Assembly: GCF_028858515.1 (NCBI RefSeq)
Contig: NZ_JAPJZJ010000003.1
Coordinates: 62,001 to 126,000, forward strand
Reading direction: 5' to 3'
DNA length: 64,000 nucleotides
DNA from: Aurantiacibacter sp. D1-12
GTDB lineage: Bacteria; Pseudomonadota; Alphaproteobacteria; Sphingomonadales; Sphingomonadaceae
Numbering within the stretch: position 1 is the first letter of the stretch; each line of letters begins with the position of its first letter. The position numbers were made by a program, and so were the translations under genes. Below are positions 27,665 to 35,932 of this stretch, in pieces. The notes beneath the pieces are model-generated. The model saw only the letters and a program-made list of their open reading frames with translations. It ran no database searches and was not told the origin of the DNA.

Positions 27665-28876
27665 TTACGGCTCCAGCGACAGCAGGCCGCTGTCCTGCAC
27701 CTGCTGGGCGGCCTGGGCCTGTCCTTCGGCTCGGGCGATATAGCCCTTGGACTTCTCGACCTCGACAGACAGTGTGTCGACTGTCTGTTTCATGCTGTCG
27801 AGCGCGCGCAGCTTGAAGGTATCGACCTCGTCCATGGTATCGTAGATATTCTGGAAGGCGCGCTGCAGCGTTTCCATCGGGATGGTGCTGCTGGCCGCCT
27901 GTTCGTGGATCTGCGCGGTGTTGGAACGCAGCAATTCGCCGGTGGAATCGATAATCCCGGCGGTGGTTTCGTTGAGCGCGGTGATCTGGCCGAGCACCAG
28001 CTTCTGGTTCGTCATCGCCTCGCTCACGGTCACAGCGGTGCGCAGCGCGCCCACCGTGGTGGTGCTGGCGCGATCAACACCCTTCACCAGCTCGACATTG
28101 TTCTTCTTGACCAGGTCCAGTGCGAGATAACCCTGCACCGACACCGCCATCTGCGTCAGCAGGTCCTGCGTGCGCTGGCGGACGTAGAACAGCGCGGTCT
28201 CGCGGATCGCCTTGGCCTTTTCCGGATCGGTTGCGTCGAGATCGGCTGCCTTTTCTTCGAGCTGGCCATCGAGCGTCTTGGCGATGTGGATCATCTGCTC
28301 AAGCTTGCCCATTGCTTCCCACAGTTTCTGCCGTTCGACATCGATGGCCGCATTGTCGAGGATCAGTTCGTCCTTGCCGCTGGAAAGGTTGCTAAGGATC
28401 GACTGGATGTGCCCCTGCGCGCTCTGGTAGCTGCGGAAATAGTTCTGCAGCTTGTTGCCGAACGGGATGATGCCGAGGAACTTGCGCCGCTTGGACAGCT
28501 TACCGCGCTTGCCGGGGTCGAGATCTTCGACCACGCGGCGCAGCTCTGCCAGATCCGCGCCAACGCCGCTTTCCTGGTCCATCGCGCGCACAGGGCGATC
28601 GAGGAAGCGGTTGGACATCTGGCTGGCTGCCATGATTTCCTTGCGACCCATATTGGTGATCTGGTCGACCTTCTTGCCGAAATCGGGCGAATTGGCATCA
28701 AGCGCAACAAGCTCGTCAACAAAACCGTCAACCTTCTCCTGCAGCGCGCTCTTCTTCTCCTCGCTCACGGGGACAAGTCCGGCGGCCTTTTCGGGTGCGA
28801 CTGTGGGCACCGGTTCAGGCGGAGTCAGCTCCAGATCAAGGTCTGTCTTGGTCGTTGTTTCGTTTGTCGTGGCCAT
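27665..28876 (-). CDS. TelA/toxic anion resistance family protein
   Basis: The 403-aa, mainly helical cytoplasmic protein matches TelA (PF05816): GKRGKLSKRRKFLGIIPFGNKL around 123-144, LDNAAIDVERQKLW, then the C-terminal TVTVSEAMTNQKLVLGQITALNETTAGIIDSTGEL split over two helices. TelA proteins were first linked to tellurite resistance and are now tied to envelope stress and surface processes; the mechanism is unclear. It is the first gene of a leftward telA-xpaC-PHA_gran_rgn unit, divergent from the DUF389 gene. Confidence 0.88.
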   Translation of the reverse strand: MATTNETTTKTDLDLELTPPEPVPTVAPEKAAGLVPVSEEKKSALQEKVDGFVDELVALDANSPDFGKKVDQITNMGRKEIMAASQMSNRFLDRPVRAMDQESGVGADLAELRRVVEDLDPGKRGKLSKRRKFLGIIPFGNKLQNYFRSYQSAQGHIQSILSNLSSGKDELILDNAAIDVERQKLWEAMGKLEQMIHIAKTLDGQLEEKAADLDATDPEKAKAIRETALFYVRQRTQDLLTQMAVSVQGYLALDLVKKNNVELVKGVDRASTTTVGALRTAVTVSEAMTNQKLVLGQITALNETTAGIIDSTGELLRSNTAQIHEQAASSTIPMETLQRAFQNIYDTMDEVDTFKLRALDSMKQTVDTLSVEVEKSKGYIARAEGQAQAAQQVQDSGLLSLEP

Positions 28877-28990
28877 CGCGGCAAAATCCCTCTTCGTTCC
28901 TCACTAACTGTATTAGTGATGCAAGACACGCAATTCAAGTTTAGTGCATCAAGCTTTGTGCCAATCGAGTTTCCGCGATAATAGGCTACA

Positions 28991-30565
28991 ATGCAAACAC
29001 CAAACGCGCCCGACGCGAATAGTCCGAACACTGCCGATCAGCCGCTCGACAAGGCAAAGGCCAATCTTGCAGAGAGCCTGACGCACTTTAACAGCTGGTG
29101 GCGCAAGGATGTCAGCGGCACCGTGGACCAGGTTGCGGTCATCGAAAAGCGTCGTGCCGAATGTACGCTTTCGGCACGTTACCTGCTGATGACCTGTATG
29201 TCTGCCGGGATTGCTATTCTTGGTCTGCTGCAGGGTTCCGCCGCGGTTGTGATCGGCGCCATGCTGCTATCGCCTCTGATGGATCCGATCATGGGTGTGG
29301 GCTTTGCACTGGCGATTGGCGATTACAAATGGCTGAGGCAATCGGCCAAGTCGCTGGCCGTCGGCACGGCGTTTGCGATCCTGTTCTGCGCGATGATCGT
29401 GTTCTTTTCGCCCTTGCAGACGATCACAGCCGAAATTGCCGCTCGAACTCGTCCGACGCTGTTCGACCTCGGCGTAGCGATTTTCTCCTCCATTGCCGGT
29501 GCTTACGCGATGATCCGGGGGCGTGAGGGCACCATCGTTGGCGTGGCGATTGCTACTGCCTTGATGCCGCCACTGGCCGTCGTCGGCTTCGGTCTTGCGA
29601 CTTTCAACGGCACGGTGTTCTGGGGCGCGCTGTTCCTGTTCATCACCAACCTTACCGCCATTGCGTTGACAGCCACGGCGATGGCGCGCGCATATGGCTT
29701 TTCGACCAGTCTTTCGGACAAGCAGACGCAGTTGCAGGCCTTTCTGATCTTTTCCGCCTTTGTGGTCTTGGCGATTCCATTGCTACTTTCGCTGCGCCAG
29801 ATCGTTTGGGAGACCACCGCGACACGGCAGATCAATACCGTGATCGAAGAGACGTTCGATGGCCGTGCGCGGGTCGACACGCTCGACCCAAACTACGAGG
29901 GCGAAACGGTGCACATAACTGCAACGGTATTGACGCCCGAGATCATCGGCGATGCAGAGGTGCTGGCTGAAACAGCGATCAGCGAGCGACTGGGCCGGAC
30001 GGTTGATGTTTCCCTTACGCAGATCCCGGTCGGCACCAGCGAAGACGCAGCCGAAGAAGCGCAGCTTGCTGCCGCTCGTACCCGTGAAGCCGAAGCTGTC
30101 GAGCAGATGGAGAACATCGCCGATCGTCTCGCCTTGCTCGCCGGGGTGCCGACCGACGATGTGACTATCGACCGCGAACGCCGCCGCGCTATCGTCGTTG
30201 CCCGCCCGCTCGCGGGGGCGACAATGGCGACCTATCGCGAGCTCGAACGGCGTATCGATGCGACCGAGCCGGAATGGGATATCCGCTTCACCCCGCCGCT
30301 CCGCGCTCTTCCCAATATCGCCTTCGAGCAGGTCGAGAATGCTGAAGGAGAGACCGTGTGGCGACCGACAGCTGAGGGCCGCCGCGCTCTCGCGTTGGCC
30401 AGCTGGGCGCAGGATCGCACCAGCATTCCCGTGCGCCTGACAGGTCCGGCGGATTCGGTCGCGGCGCTCCGTACCATCCTTTCGACCGACAATCGCAGCA
30501 TGATGGAAGAGACAAACGGAGCGGGCCACGGTACGGTGACCGTCAGCTGGGCAGCGGGGGAGTAG
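28991..30565 (+). CDS. DUF389 family membrane protein
   Basis: The 524-aa protein has a soluble N-terminus, a membrane block of about six helices (residues about 55-270) with AAVVIGAMLLSPLMDPIMGVGFALAIGD cut by short loops, and a large C-terminal soluble region (about 280-520) containing two BON-like modules, e.g. EDVTIDRERRRAIVVARPL... The DUF389/TIGR00341 core is clear; function is unknown. The C-terminal extension is long for the family. It is divergent from telA (114-nt gap) and 5 nt upstream of the MAPEG gene. Confidence 0.85.
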   Translation: MQTPNAPDANSPNTADQPLDKAKANLAESLTHFNSWWRKDVSGTVDQVAVIEKRRAECTLSARYLLMTCMSAGIAILGLLQGSAAVVIGAMLLSPLMDPIMGVGFALAIGDYKWLRQSAKSLAVGTAFAILFCAMIVFFSPLQTITAEIAARTRPTLFDLGVAIFSSIAGAYAMIRGREGTIVGVAIATALMPPLAVVGFGLATFNGTVFWGALFLFITNLTAIALTATAMARAYGFSTSLSDKQTQLQAFLIFSAFVVLAIPLLLSLRQIVWETTATRQINTVIEETFDGRARVDTLDPNYEGETVHITATVLTPEIIGDAEVLAETAISERLGRTVDVSLTQIPVGTSEDAAEEAQLAAARTREAEAVEQMENIADRLALLAGVPTDDVTIDRERRRAIVVARPLAGATMATYRELERRIDATEPEWDIRFTPPLRALPNIAFEQVENAEGETVWRPTAEGRRALALASWAQDRTSIPVRLTGPADSVAALRTILSTDNRSMMEETNGAGHGTVTVSWAAGE

Positions 30566-30570
30566 GTACA

Positions 30571-30966
30571 ATGGCACCCGAAATCACTGTGCTTGCGCTC
30601 GCGGGAGTGCTGTTGGTCGTACACGTGTTCGTCGCCGTCCATTTCAAGACGAAGCAATATGGCAAGGATTGGAATATGGGCGCGCGTGATGCGGATATGC
30701 CGCCGCTCAATGATCTGGCAGCTCGGCTGGAGCGTGCGCGAGACAACTTCATCGAAACCTTGCCGCTCGCGATCATCGCACTATTCGGCGTGGTGCTGGC
30801 GGAGAAGGCAAATGAATGGACCGCGCTTGCAGGGTGGGTGTGGCTGGGCGCACGGGCGATTTACTTGCCGCTATACTGGGCCGGCGTACCGAAAGTGCGC
30901 ACCATAGTGTGGGGCGCGGGGCTAGTCGCGCTGCTTTACGTGCTGGGCGTGTTGTTGCTGGGTTAG
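30571..30966 (+). CDS. MAPEG family membrane protein
   Basis: The 131-aa protein has four membrane helices and the MAPEG pattern: the RLERARDNFIETLPLAIIALF loop (ERxxxNxxE-like glutathione site) near residue 50, and ALAGWVWLGARAIYLPLYWAG in the second half. Members act as glutathione transferases or eicosanoid enzymes in eukaryotes; bacterial roles are less clear. Its 3' end overlaps the convergent acyl-AMP ligase by 4 nt. Confidence 0.85.
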   Translation: MAPEITVLALAGVLLVVHVFVAVHFKTKQYGKDWNMGARDADMPPLNDLAARLERARDNFIETLPLAIIALFGVVLAEKANEWTALAGWVWLGARAIYLPLYWAGVPKVRTIVWGAGLVALLYVLGVLLLG

Positions 30967-32654
30967 GCTGCCAGTTTCAGCGGCATGATCTCGCCCGAAA
31001 GGTAAAGCTTCTTCGCCTTCGCGCGACTCAGCTTGCCTGAGCTTGTGCGCGGCAGGGTGCGCGGGGGCACGAGTTCGACCACACAGTTCATGCCGGTGAC
31101 AGAGCGTACCTTGTCGGCGATCTGATCGCGCAGTTTTACACGCTCTTCGGGGTCGCTCACGCGGCAATGGACGAGCACGGCGGGTGCTTCCTCACCGCTC
31201 TCGGTCTCGACCGAGAAGGCGGCGATATCGCCGTGGTTGAAGCCGGGCAGCTGTTCTACCGCCCATTCGATATCCTGCGGCCAGTGGTTTTTGCCGTTGA
31301 TGATGATCATGTCCTTCGCCCGGCCGACGATGAACAGGTAGCCATCGGCCATGTAGCCCATGTCTCCGGTATCCAGCCAGCCATCGACCAGGCAGTCCTC
31401 GGTCGCGGCTTCATCGCGGAAGTAGGAGTGCATGACGCTGGGGCCACGGCACCAGACCTTGCCGATCTGGTGATCGCCCTTGATCTCGTCATTCTCGCCG
31501 CGGATCTCGACATCCATGTCGGGCAGCGGCTTGCCGCAGTTGACGATGGCGCGATAGCGGGCGGGGCGCGAAAGATCTCGCTGCGTTCCCGAAAGGCGTT
31601 CTTCCTCGACCAGTTCCACGCGAATACCTTCGCCCGGCGGCATCACGGTGACGGCCAGTGTCGCTTCAGCAAGCCCGTATGACGGCGTGAAAGCGCTCGC
31701 TTTGAAGCCGGCATCGGCAAAGGCGTTGACGAATTGCTGCATCACGTCAGGGCGGATCATGTCGGCACCGTTGCCGGCAAGCCGCCAGCGCGACAGATCA
31801 AACCGGTCCGCCACATGGCTCTGGCTGGAAATGCGGCGCGCGCAGATGTCATAGCCGAATGTGGGCGAATAGCTCATCGAATTGCCCTCGTTCCGGCTGA
31901 TCAGATCGAGCCATGCGAGCGGGCGACGGGCGAAATGCTCGGTGCGTAGATAATCCGCGCTCACCTGATTGCCGACCATCGACAGGAAGCAACCGACAAG
32001 ACCCATGTCGTGATAGAACGGCAGCCAGCTGACGCCGCGATCACCTTCGCCGATGTGCATACTTTCGGCATGGCCATAAAGGTTGTGCAGCAATGCGCGG
32101 TGGGTGACCGCAACACCGGTAGGGAAGCGGGTCGAGCCGGAAGAATACTGCAGGTAGCAAATGTCTTCGGGGTCGGCTTCGGGCAGGTCTGCCTCGGGCG
32201 CGTCAAGCGCGGCGAACTCGTCCCAATTCATGCCCTTGCAGCCCTGGTTGTCCGCAGCGGCGCGCGCCATTTCATCGATCTCGGCGGGGTAGAGCAAGAC
32301 GGCGGGGTCACTGCTGGAAAGCTGGACGCCCAACTGGTCGATATAGCTGTCCTTGCCGCCGAACGTGGTCGGTAGCGGCAACGGCACCGGCCATGCGCCG
32401 GTGTAGACGCAGGCGCAGAAGGCGGCGACGAATTCGGGGCTAGTTTCAGCGATCAGGGCGACACGGTCACCCTTCTTGATTCCCATGCCCATCAGGCGGC
32501 GCGCTGCGACCAGCGCGTCTTCGCGCATTTCGCGGTAGGTGTAGACACGCTCCAGCGTGGCACGCGGGTCATAGAAGTTCATGCCCTTTTCGCTGCGCGC
32601 GGCATATTCGATCGCTTCGACGAAGGTGGCGAAATCGGATCGGCGGCGCGGCAA
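30963..32654 (-). CDS. Fatty acyl-AMP ligase (FadD32-like)
   Basis: The 563-aa adenylate-forming enzyme activates long-chain acids as acyl-AMP, usually for transfer to an acyl carrier protein. Motifs: LQYSSGSTRFPTGVAVTH (P-loop-like), SWLPFYHDMGLVGC, YGLAEATLAVTV, GWLDTGDMGYM and IINGKNHWPQDIEW. No polyketide synthase is adjacent, unlike mycobacterial FadD32. The start is unclear: TTG 32654 is the first normal start codon, but the frame stays open to about 32711 without ATG/GTG. An ATC at 32699 has GAGGG 6 nt upstream, and an out-of-frame ATG sits at 32712. The last bases overlap MAPEG. Confidence 0.9.
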   Translation of the reverse strand: MPRRRSDFATFVEAIEYAARSEKGMNFYDPRATLERVYTYREMREDALVAARRLMGMGIKKGDRVALIAETSPEFVAAFCACVYTGAWPVPLPLPTTFGGKDSYIDQLGVQLSSSDPAVLLYPAEIDEMARAAADNQGCKGMNWDEFAALDAPEADLPEADPEDICYLQYSSGSTRFPTGVAVTHRALLHNLYGHAESMHIGEGDRGVSWLPFYHDMGLVGCFLSMVGNQVSADYLRTEHFARRPLAWLDLISRNEGNSMSYSPTFGYDICARRISSQSHVADRFDLSRWRLAGNGADMIRPDVMQQFVNAFADAGFKASAFTPSYGLAEATLAVTVMPPGEGIRVELVEEERLSGTQRDLSRPARYRAIVNCGKPLPDMDVEIRGENDEIKGDHQIGKVWCRGPSVMHSYFRDEAATEDCLVDGWLDTGDMGYMADGYLFIVGRAKDMIIINGKNHWPQDIEWAVEQLPGFNHGDIAAFSVETESGEEAPAVLVHCRVSDPEERVKLRDQIADKVRSVTGMNCVVELVPPRTLPRTSSGKLSRAKAKKLYLSGEIMPLKLAA

Positions 32655-32820
32655 CGGACAATCGTTCGGTGTCGGCGTTAGCTCAGTCGTCTGTGTGATG
32701 GGGAACCCTCATCTTCAACGCGCTTCTACGGCGCTTCCCATATACAAAACGGCGGGAAAATTGGTTGTTCCACGCCGCAAGCTTTCCCATTTGAAGGGAA
32801 GTGTGGCACGAATAAGGCCA

Positions 32821-33402
32821 ATGGACAGCAATCGACAAGGGGGAATACGCAAGCGGCGTGCGCCGAAACCGCTTTCGGCTGCCTCGCTGGAGGAGCTGGC
32901 GCTGTCCTACGCCGCCCGGTTTGCAACCACAGCGGCCAAGCTGGAACGCTATCTGGCGCGCAAGTTGCGCGAGCGTGGTTGGGAAGATGACCATCAGCCT
33001 GATGTCCCTCAATTGGTGGCGAAATTCGTTGAAAAAGGCTTCGTCGATGATGAAGTTTACGCCCGTGCGCGCGCATCCGATCTGCTGCGGCGAGGATATG
33101 GTGCACGGCGTGTCAATCAGGCGCTGGGGCAAGCGGGCGTCAACGAAGAGGTCCGGTCACAAATGCGACCGGGTGATGCAGCCAAGCGGCAAGCGGCGGT
33201 GCGATTAGCACAACGCAGACGCTTTGGCCCCTTCGCTATCGAGGCTCCCGATAAGGAAAAGCGCGAAAAACAGATTGCAGCCATGCTGCGGGCAGGCCAT
33301 TCCTTTGATCACGCCCGCGCGGTGCTGGATGCGCCAAGCGAGAGGGCAGTGGAACAATGGATCTCCGAAGCGGAGGATAATGGTGACGATGAATTTCGGT
33401 AG
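32821..33402 (+). CDS. recX: RecX family regulatory protein
   Basis: The 193-aa protein has the RecX three-helix repeats: LALSYAARFATTAAKLERYLARKL, then LVAKFVEKGFVDDEVYARARASDLLRRGYG and VNQALGQAGV. RecX binds RecA filaments and limits strand exchange. I start at ATG 32821 (MDSNRQGGIRKRR); an in-frame ATG at 32581 would overlap the divergent acyl-AMP ligase. It is not next to recA. It overlaps the DUF192 gene by about 20 nt. Confidence 0.85.
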   Translation: MDSNRQGGIRKRRAPKPLSAASLEELALSYAARFATTAAKLERYLARKLRERGWEDDHQPDVPQLVAKFVEKGFVDDEVYARARASDLLRRGYGARRVNQALGQAGVNEEVRSQMRPGDAAKRQAAVRLAQRRRFGPFAIEAPDKEKREKQIAAMLRAGHSFDHARAVLDAPSERAVEQWISEAEDNGDDEFR

Positions 33403-33880
33403 GAATGTGTTTGCGGCGCTGGCGGCCTTGACGCTGGCAGCATGTAGCGGTGAAGCTGCGCAGGAAGCTGCTGCGCCGGTCGTTGAAGAAGCGGTGGCGA
33501 CACATCCGATCTCCGGTCTCGAGGTTATTCCGGTGACGCTGACAACGTCGAATGGCACTCACGTAATCCAGGCTGAGGTTGCGGCGACCCAGCAGGAACA
33601 GAGCCGCGGACTGATGTTCCGGCAGGAGCTCGGTCCCGATGAAGGCATGATTTTCCCGAAGGATCCGGTGCAGCCGCTCAGCTTCTGGATGCGAAACACG
33701 GTAATTCCGCTCGACCTCATCTTCATCGACGAGAACCGCCAGGTCATCAACATCGGGCAGGGCGAGCCGTATAATGAGGAGCCAATTACATCTGACCGTC
33801 CGGGTATTGCCGTGTTGGAGCTGGCAGCCGGTCGATCGGAAGAGCTAGGTCTCGAGCCAGGTGATAGCGTAGAGTGGTAA
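33380..33880 (+). CDS. DUF192 family lipoprotein
   Basis: The protein starts with a lipoprotein signal (FAALAALTLAAC, lipobox LAAC) and carries the DUF192 core: QEQSRGLMFRQELGPDEGMIF and SFWMRNTVIPLDLIFID, ending in AVLELAAGRSEELGLEPGD. DUF192 proteins are small beta-barrels of unknown function exported to the periplasm. Start candidates are ATG 33380, GTG 33383 and ATG 33389; GGAGG at 33372-33376 is best spaced for 33383. The gene overlaps the recX end. Confidence 0.88.
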   Translation: MVTMNFGRNVFAALAALTLAACSGEAAQEAAAPVVEEAVATHPISGLEVIPVTLTTSNGTHVIQAEVAATQQEQSRGLMFRQELGPDEGMIFPKDPVQPLSFWMRNTVIPLDLIFIDENRQVINIGQGEPYNEEPITSDRPGIAVLELAAGRSEELGLEPGDSVEW

Positions 33881-33922
33881 TGGCTATTGGCCTTCGCCAG
33901 CGAATCCGCTAATCGCGCCCCC

Positions 33923-34321
33923 ATGAACTTTCTGATGAAAATCTTCACCTGGTGGGAAGGCGCCACCATCGGCACGCTGTGGTGGTCGTTCAAGAATGGC
34001 GAGCATGTCGGCACCGATGCGCAGGGCAACAAGTACTACCGTTCCAAGAACGTGAAAGAAGGCCAGAAAGAGCGCCGCTGGGTCATCTATGATGGTGCCA
34101 ATGATGCAAGCCGCGTGCCGTCCGAATGGCACGGCTGGCTGCACGGCTCGTATGACGAGCTGCCCGAAAGCCATCTCGCTCCGCCGAAGATCTGGGAAGC
34201 CGATTACACGCCCAATGCTACCGGCACCGATGCGCGTTACCTGCCCGCGGGTGCACTGGAACGCGGTGGCAAGCGCGCCGCAGCCACCGGTGACTACGAA
34301 GCATGGTCGCCCGACGCGTGA
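33923..34321 (+). CDS. NDUFA12-type subunit of NADH:ubiquinone oxidoreductase
   Basis: The 132-aa protein matches the NDUFA12/B17.2 family, an accessory complex I subunit kept in alphaproteobacteria and mitochondria. Motifs: GTLWWSFKNGEHVGTDAQGN, KYYRSK, ERRWVIYDGANDASRVPSEWHGWLH in one block and PAGALERGGKR near the end. The start is ATG 33923 (MNFLMKIFTWWEG). It overlaps the DUF2155 gene by 19 nt, a conserved pairing in alphaproteobacteria. Confidence 0.93.
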   Translation: MNFLMKIFTWWEGATIGTLWWSFKNGEHVGTDAQGNKYYRSKNVKEGQKERRWVIYDGANDASRVPSEWHGWLHGSYDELPESHLAPPKIWEADYTPNATGTDARYLPAGALERGGKRAAATGDYEAWSPDA

Positions 34322-34827
34322 TCGCTCTACGCGCCGTCTGCGCCGGTGCGCTGGCCACGCTGGCCTTGACCTCCTGCGGAGGCTATGCACCCGCTCCGGA
34401 GGCTGAAGAGACCGAGATGCCCGAGGAGTTCCAGTCCGAGCCCGCTACGCAGATCGGCAATCCCGAAGGTATTGGAACCCCGATGGAAGAGCGCCTCGCC
34501 ACCATCGGACTCGTCAACAAGCGCAACAACGAAACCCGCGACATCGAAATGTATCCGGGCGAATCGCGCCGCTTTGGCGATGTCATCGTCCGGCTGCAGG
34601 CGTGCGAGCGCACCGCCCCGTGGGAAGATCCGCAGCAGACCGGCGGCTTCGTGCAGGTCTTCGTCAACGAACGCGTTGATAGCGGCGATGGCACGCAGTG
34701 GAACCAGGTTTTTTCCGGCTGGCTTTTCAAGGAAATGCCCAGCATCAATGTCGTCGAACACCCGGTCTACGATGTGTGGGTGAAGGACTGCGCGATGAGC
34801 TTCCCCGGGGAAGAAGCCGAGGCCTGA
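34303..34827 (+). CDS. DUF2155 family lipoprotein
   Basis: The 174-aa protein has a lipoprotein signal (ALATLALTSC) and the DUF2155 core: GLVNKRNNETRDIEMYPGE, VRLQACERTAPWEDP, and the highly conserved FSGWLFKEMPSINVVEHPV followed by YDVWVKDCAMSFP. Function is unknown, but it co-occurs with NDUFA12 in alphaproteobacteria. Its 3' end overlaps the convergent aat gene by 61 nt, which is unusually long. Confidence 0.9.
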   Translation: MVARRVIALRAVCAGALATLALTSCGGYAPAPEAEETEMPEEFQSEPATQIGNPEGIGTPMEERLATIGLVNKRNNETRDIEMYPGESRRFGDVIVRLQACERTAPWEDPQQTGGFVQVFVNERVDSGDGTQWNQVFSGWLFKEMPSINVVEHPVYDVWVKDCAMSFPGEEAEA

Positions 34828-35480
34828 GCCTCCTCCTGCAGTTGCTCCAGCGCTTCGAGCAAAGTGCACCGTGGCGACCCTTCGCAAGCGGCTGACAGCC
34901 TTTCCTGATAGTCATCACGAGAAACCTGCACTGCGCCCAATGAGGCGAGGTGATCGGTCATAAACTGGCAGTCGAGCAGCACATAACCCGCTCGCCGCAT
35001 CAGGCAGATCAGTGCGGCGAGAGCCACTTTGCTGGCATTGTCCGCGCGGGTGAACATGCTTTCGCCGCAGAAGACGCGGTCAAACGCCACTCCGTAAAGG
35101 CCGCCCACCAGCTTGCGCTTGTGCCAGCACTCGACCGAATGGGCGTGACCTTGCCGGTGGAGGTTGCGATAGCTCGCATCGATGACTTCGCTGATCCAGG
35201 TGCCCGGATGATCGATCCGCGGCTGCGCGCATTCGCCGATCACTGCAGAGAAATCACCATCAACGCGAATTTCGTACCTGTCCTGCCTGATCAGCTTGGC
35301 GAGCGAGCGGGACATGCGAAAACCATCGAGCGGAAAAATCGCCCGATTGCGCGGTTCGACCCAGAACACCTCCTCGTCATCGCGCGAATCGGCCATCGGA
35401 AAAACGCCGCTGCGATAGGCGAGCAGCAGGATCTCCGGCGGGATCAGCTTGATGGCAGTCGGGGGAGGGGGCGAGTGCAT
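34767..35480 (-). CDS. aat: Leucyl/phenylalanyl-tRNA-protein transferase
   Basis: Aat adds Leu or Phe to N-terminal Lys/Arg, feeding the ClpS/ClpAP N-end rule pathway. The 237-aa protein shows LAYRSGVFPMAD, WVEPRNRAIFPLDGF, GHAHSVECWHKRKLVGGLYGV (parts of the tRNA/amino-acid pocket), FCGESMFTRADNASKVAL and LLDCQFMTDHLASLGA. Length is normal. The last 61 nt overlap the DUF2155 gene on the other strand; the extra C-terminal Ser/Ala tail may have arisen from that overlap. Confidence 0.95.
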   Translation of the reverse strand: MHSPPPPTAIKLIPPEILLLAYRSGVFPMADSRDDEEVFWVEPRNRAIFPLDGFRMSRSLAKLIRQDRYEIRVDGDFSAVIGECAQPRIDHPGTWISEVIDASYRNLHRQGHAHSVECWHKRKLVGGLYGVAFDRVFCGESMFTRADNASKVALAALICLMRRAGYVLLDCQFMTDHLASLGAVQVSRDDYQERLSAACEGSPRCTLLEALEQLQEEAQASASSPGKLIAQSFTHTS

Positions 35481-35560
35481 CGCGGCTCTTTAGCACGCCG
35501 GAAGCATGTCGTCGCTTGCCATCGTGCAATTCGCATATTAGAGGCGGCGCTCCTGAATGC

Positions 35561-35636
35561 AGGGGTGTAGCTCAGTTGGTAGAGCATCGGTCTCCAAAAC
35601 CGAGGGCCACGGGTTCGAATCCTGTCACCCCTGCCA
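35561..35636 (+). tRNA. tRNA-Trp (CCA anticodon)
   Basis: The 7-bp acceptor stem AGGGGTG/CACCCCT, D-arm TAGCTCAGTTGGTAGAGC, an anticodon stem-loop with loop CTCCAAA giving anticodon CCA, T-arm GGGTTCGAATCC and encoded 3' GCCA together form a complete 76-nt tRNA. In many proteobacteria tRNA-Trp directly precedes secE-nusG-rplK; here it is separated from secE by about 3.7 kb. Confidence 0.97.
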
Positions 35637-35647
35637 TATATTTTCAT

Positions 35648-35890
35648 GATCCGGCCTCCGCCGGATCGTCCTCCCAGCAATTCGCTCCGCTTCGCTACGC
35701 GGCTGGTCCGGGCGGCCAGTCGGCCTAGGTCGTGCGCTAGTCGCGCCCAATCACAGCGAGCGATAGCTACCATGTGGCGGAGCTCGCTCGGCGACTAGCC
35801 GAGGGCAAGGGCGAACGCCCGCCCGCAGCGGGCGCAGCTTGCTGCGCATCTAGCGAGGACGCACCGACGGAGGTCGGTGCGAAAAACAAA
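35648..35890. repeat. Structured repeat element, copy 1, downstream of tRNA-Trp
   Basis: This non-coding stretch is a chain of hairpins. A perfect 8-bp stem GATCCGGC-CTCC-GCCGGATC lies at 35648-35667. A 17-nt segment at 35710-35726 is the exact reverse complement of 37459-37475. The block 35821-35890 matches 37472-37542 (copy 2), containing GCCCGCAGCGGGCGCAGC, then TAGCGAGGACGC, then a stem GCACCGAC with loop GGAG, then GAAAAACAAA. The two copies differ in stem bases but keep pairing. An in-frame extension of the next gene back to 35774 simply translates this repeat. Confidence 0.8.
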
Positions 35891-35932
35891 CAAGGGATTC
35901 CTTATTCACGCGATTCCGCTAACGTCCCGACT

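Noticed and set aside
32668-32690. tRNA-like string GCGTTAGCTCAGTCGTC near the acyl-AMP ligase start
   Set aside because: It resembles a D-arm, but there is no matching acceptor, anticodon or T arm; treated as chance within probable coding sequence.
35774-35932. N-terminal extension of the DUF2029 protein (ARRLAEGKGERPP... region)
   Set aside because: The extension only translates the structured repeat; the membrane-protein start at 35933 fits better.
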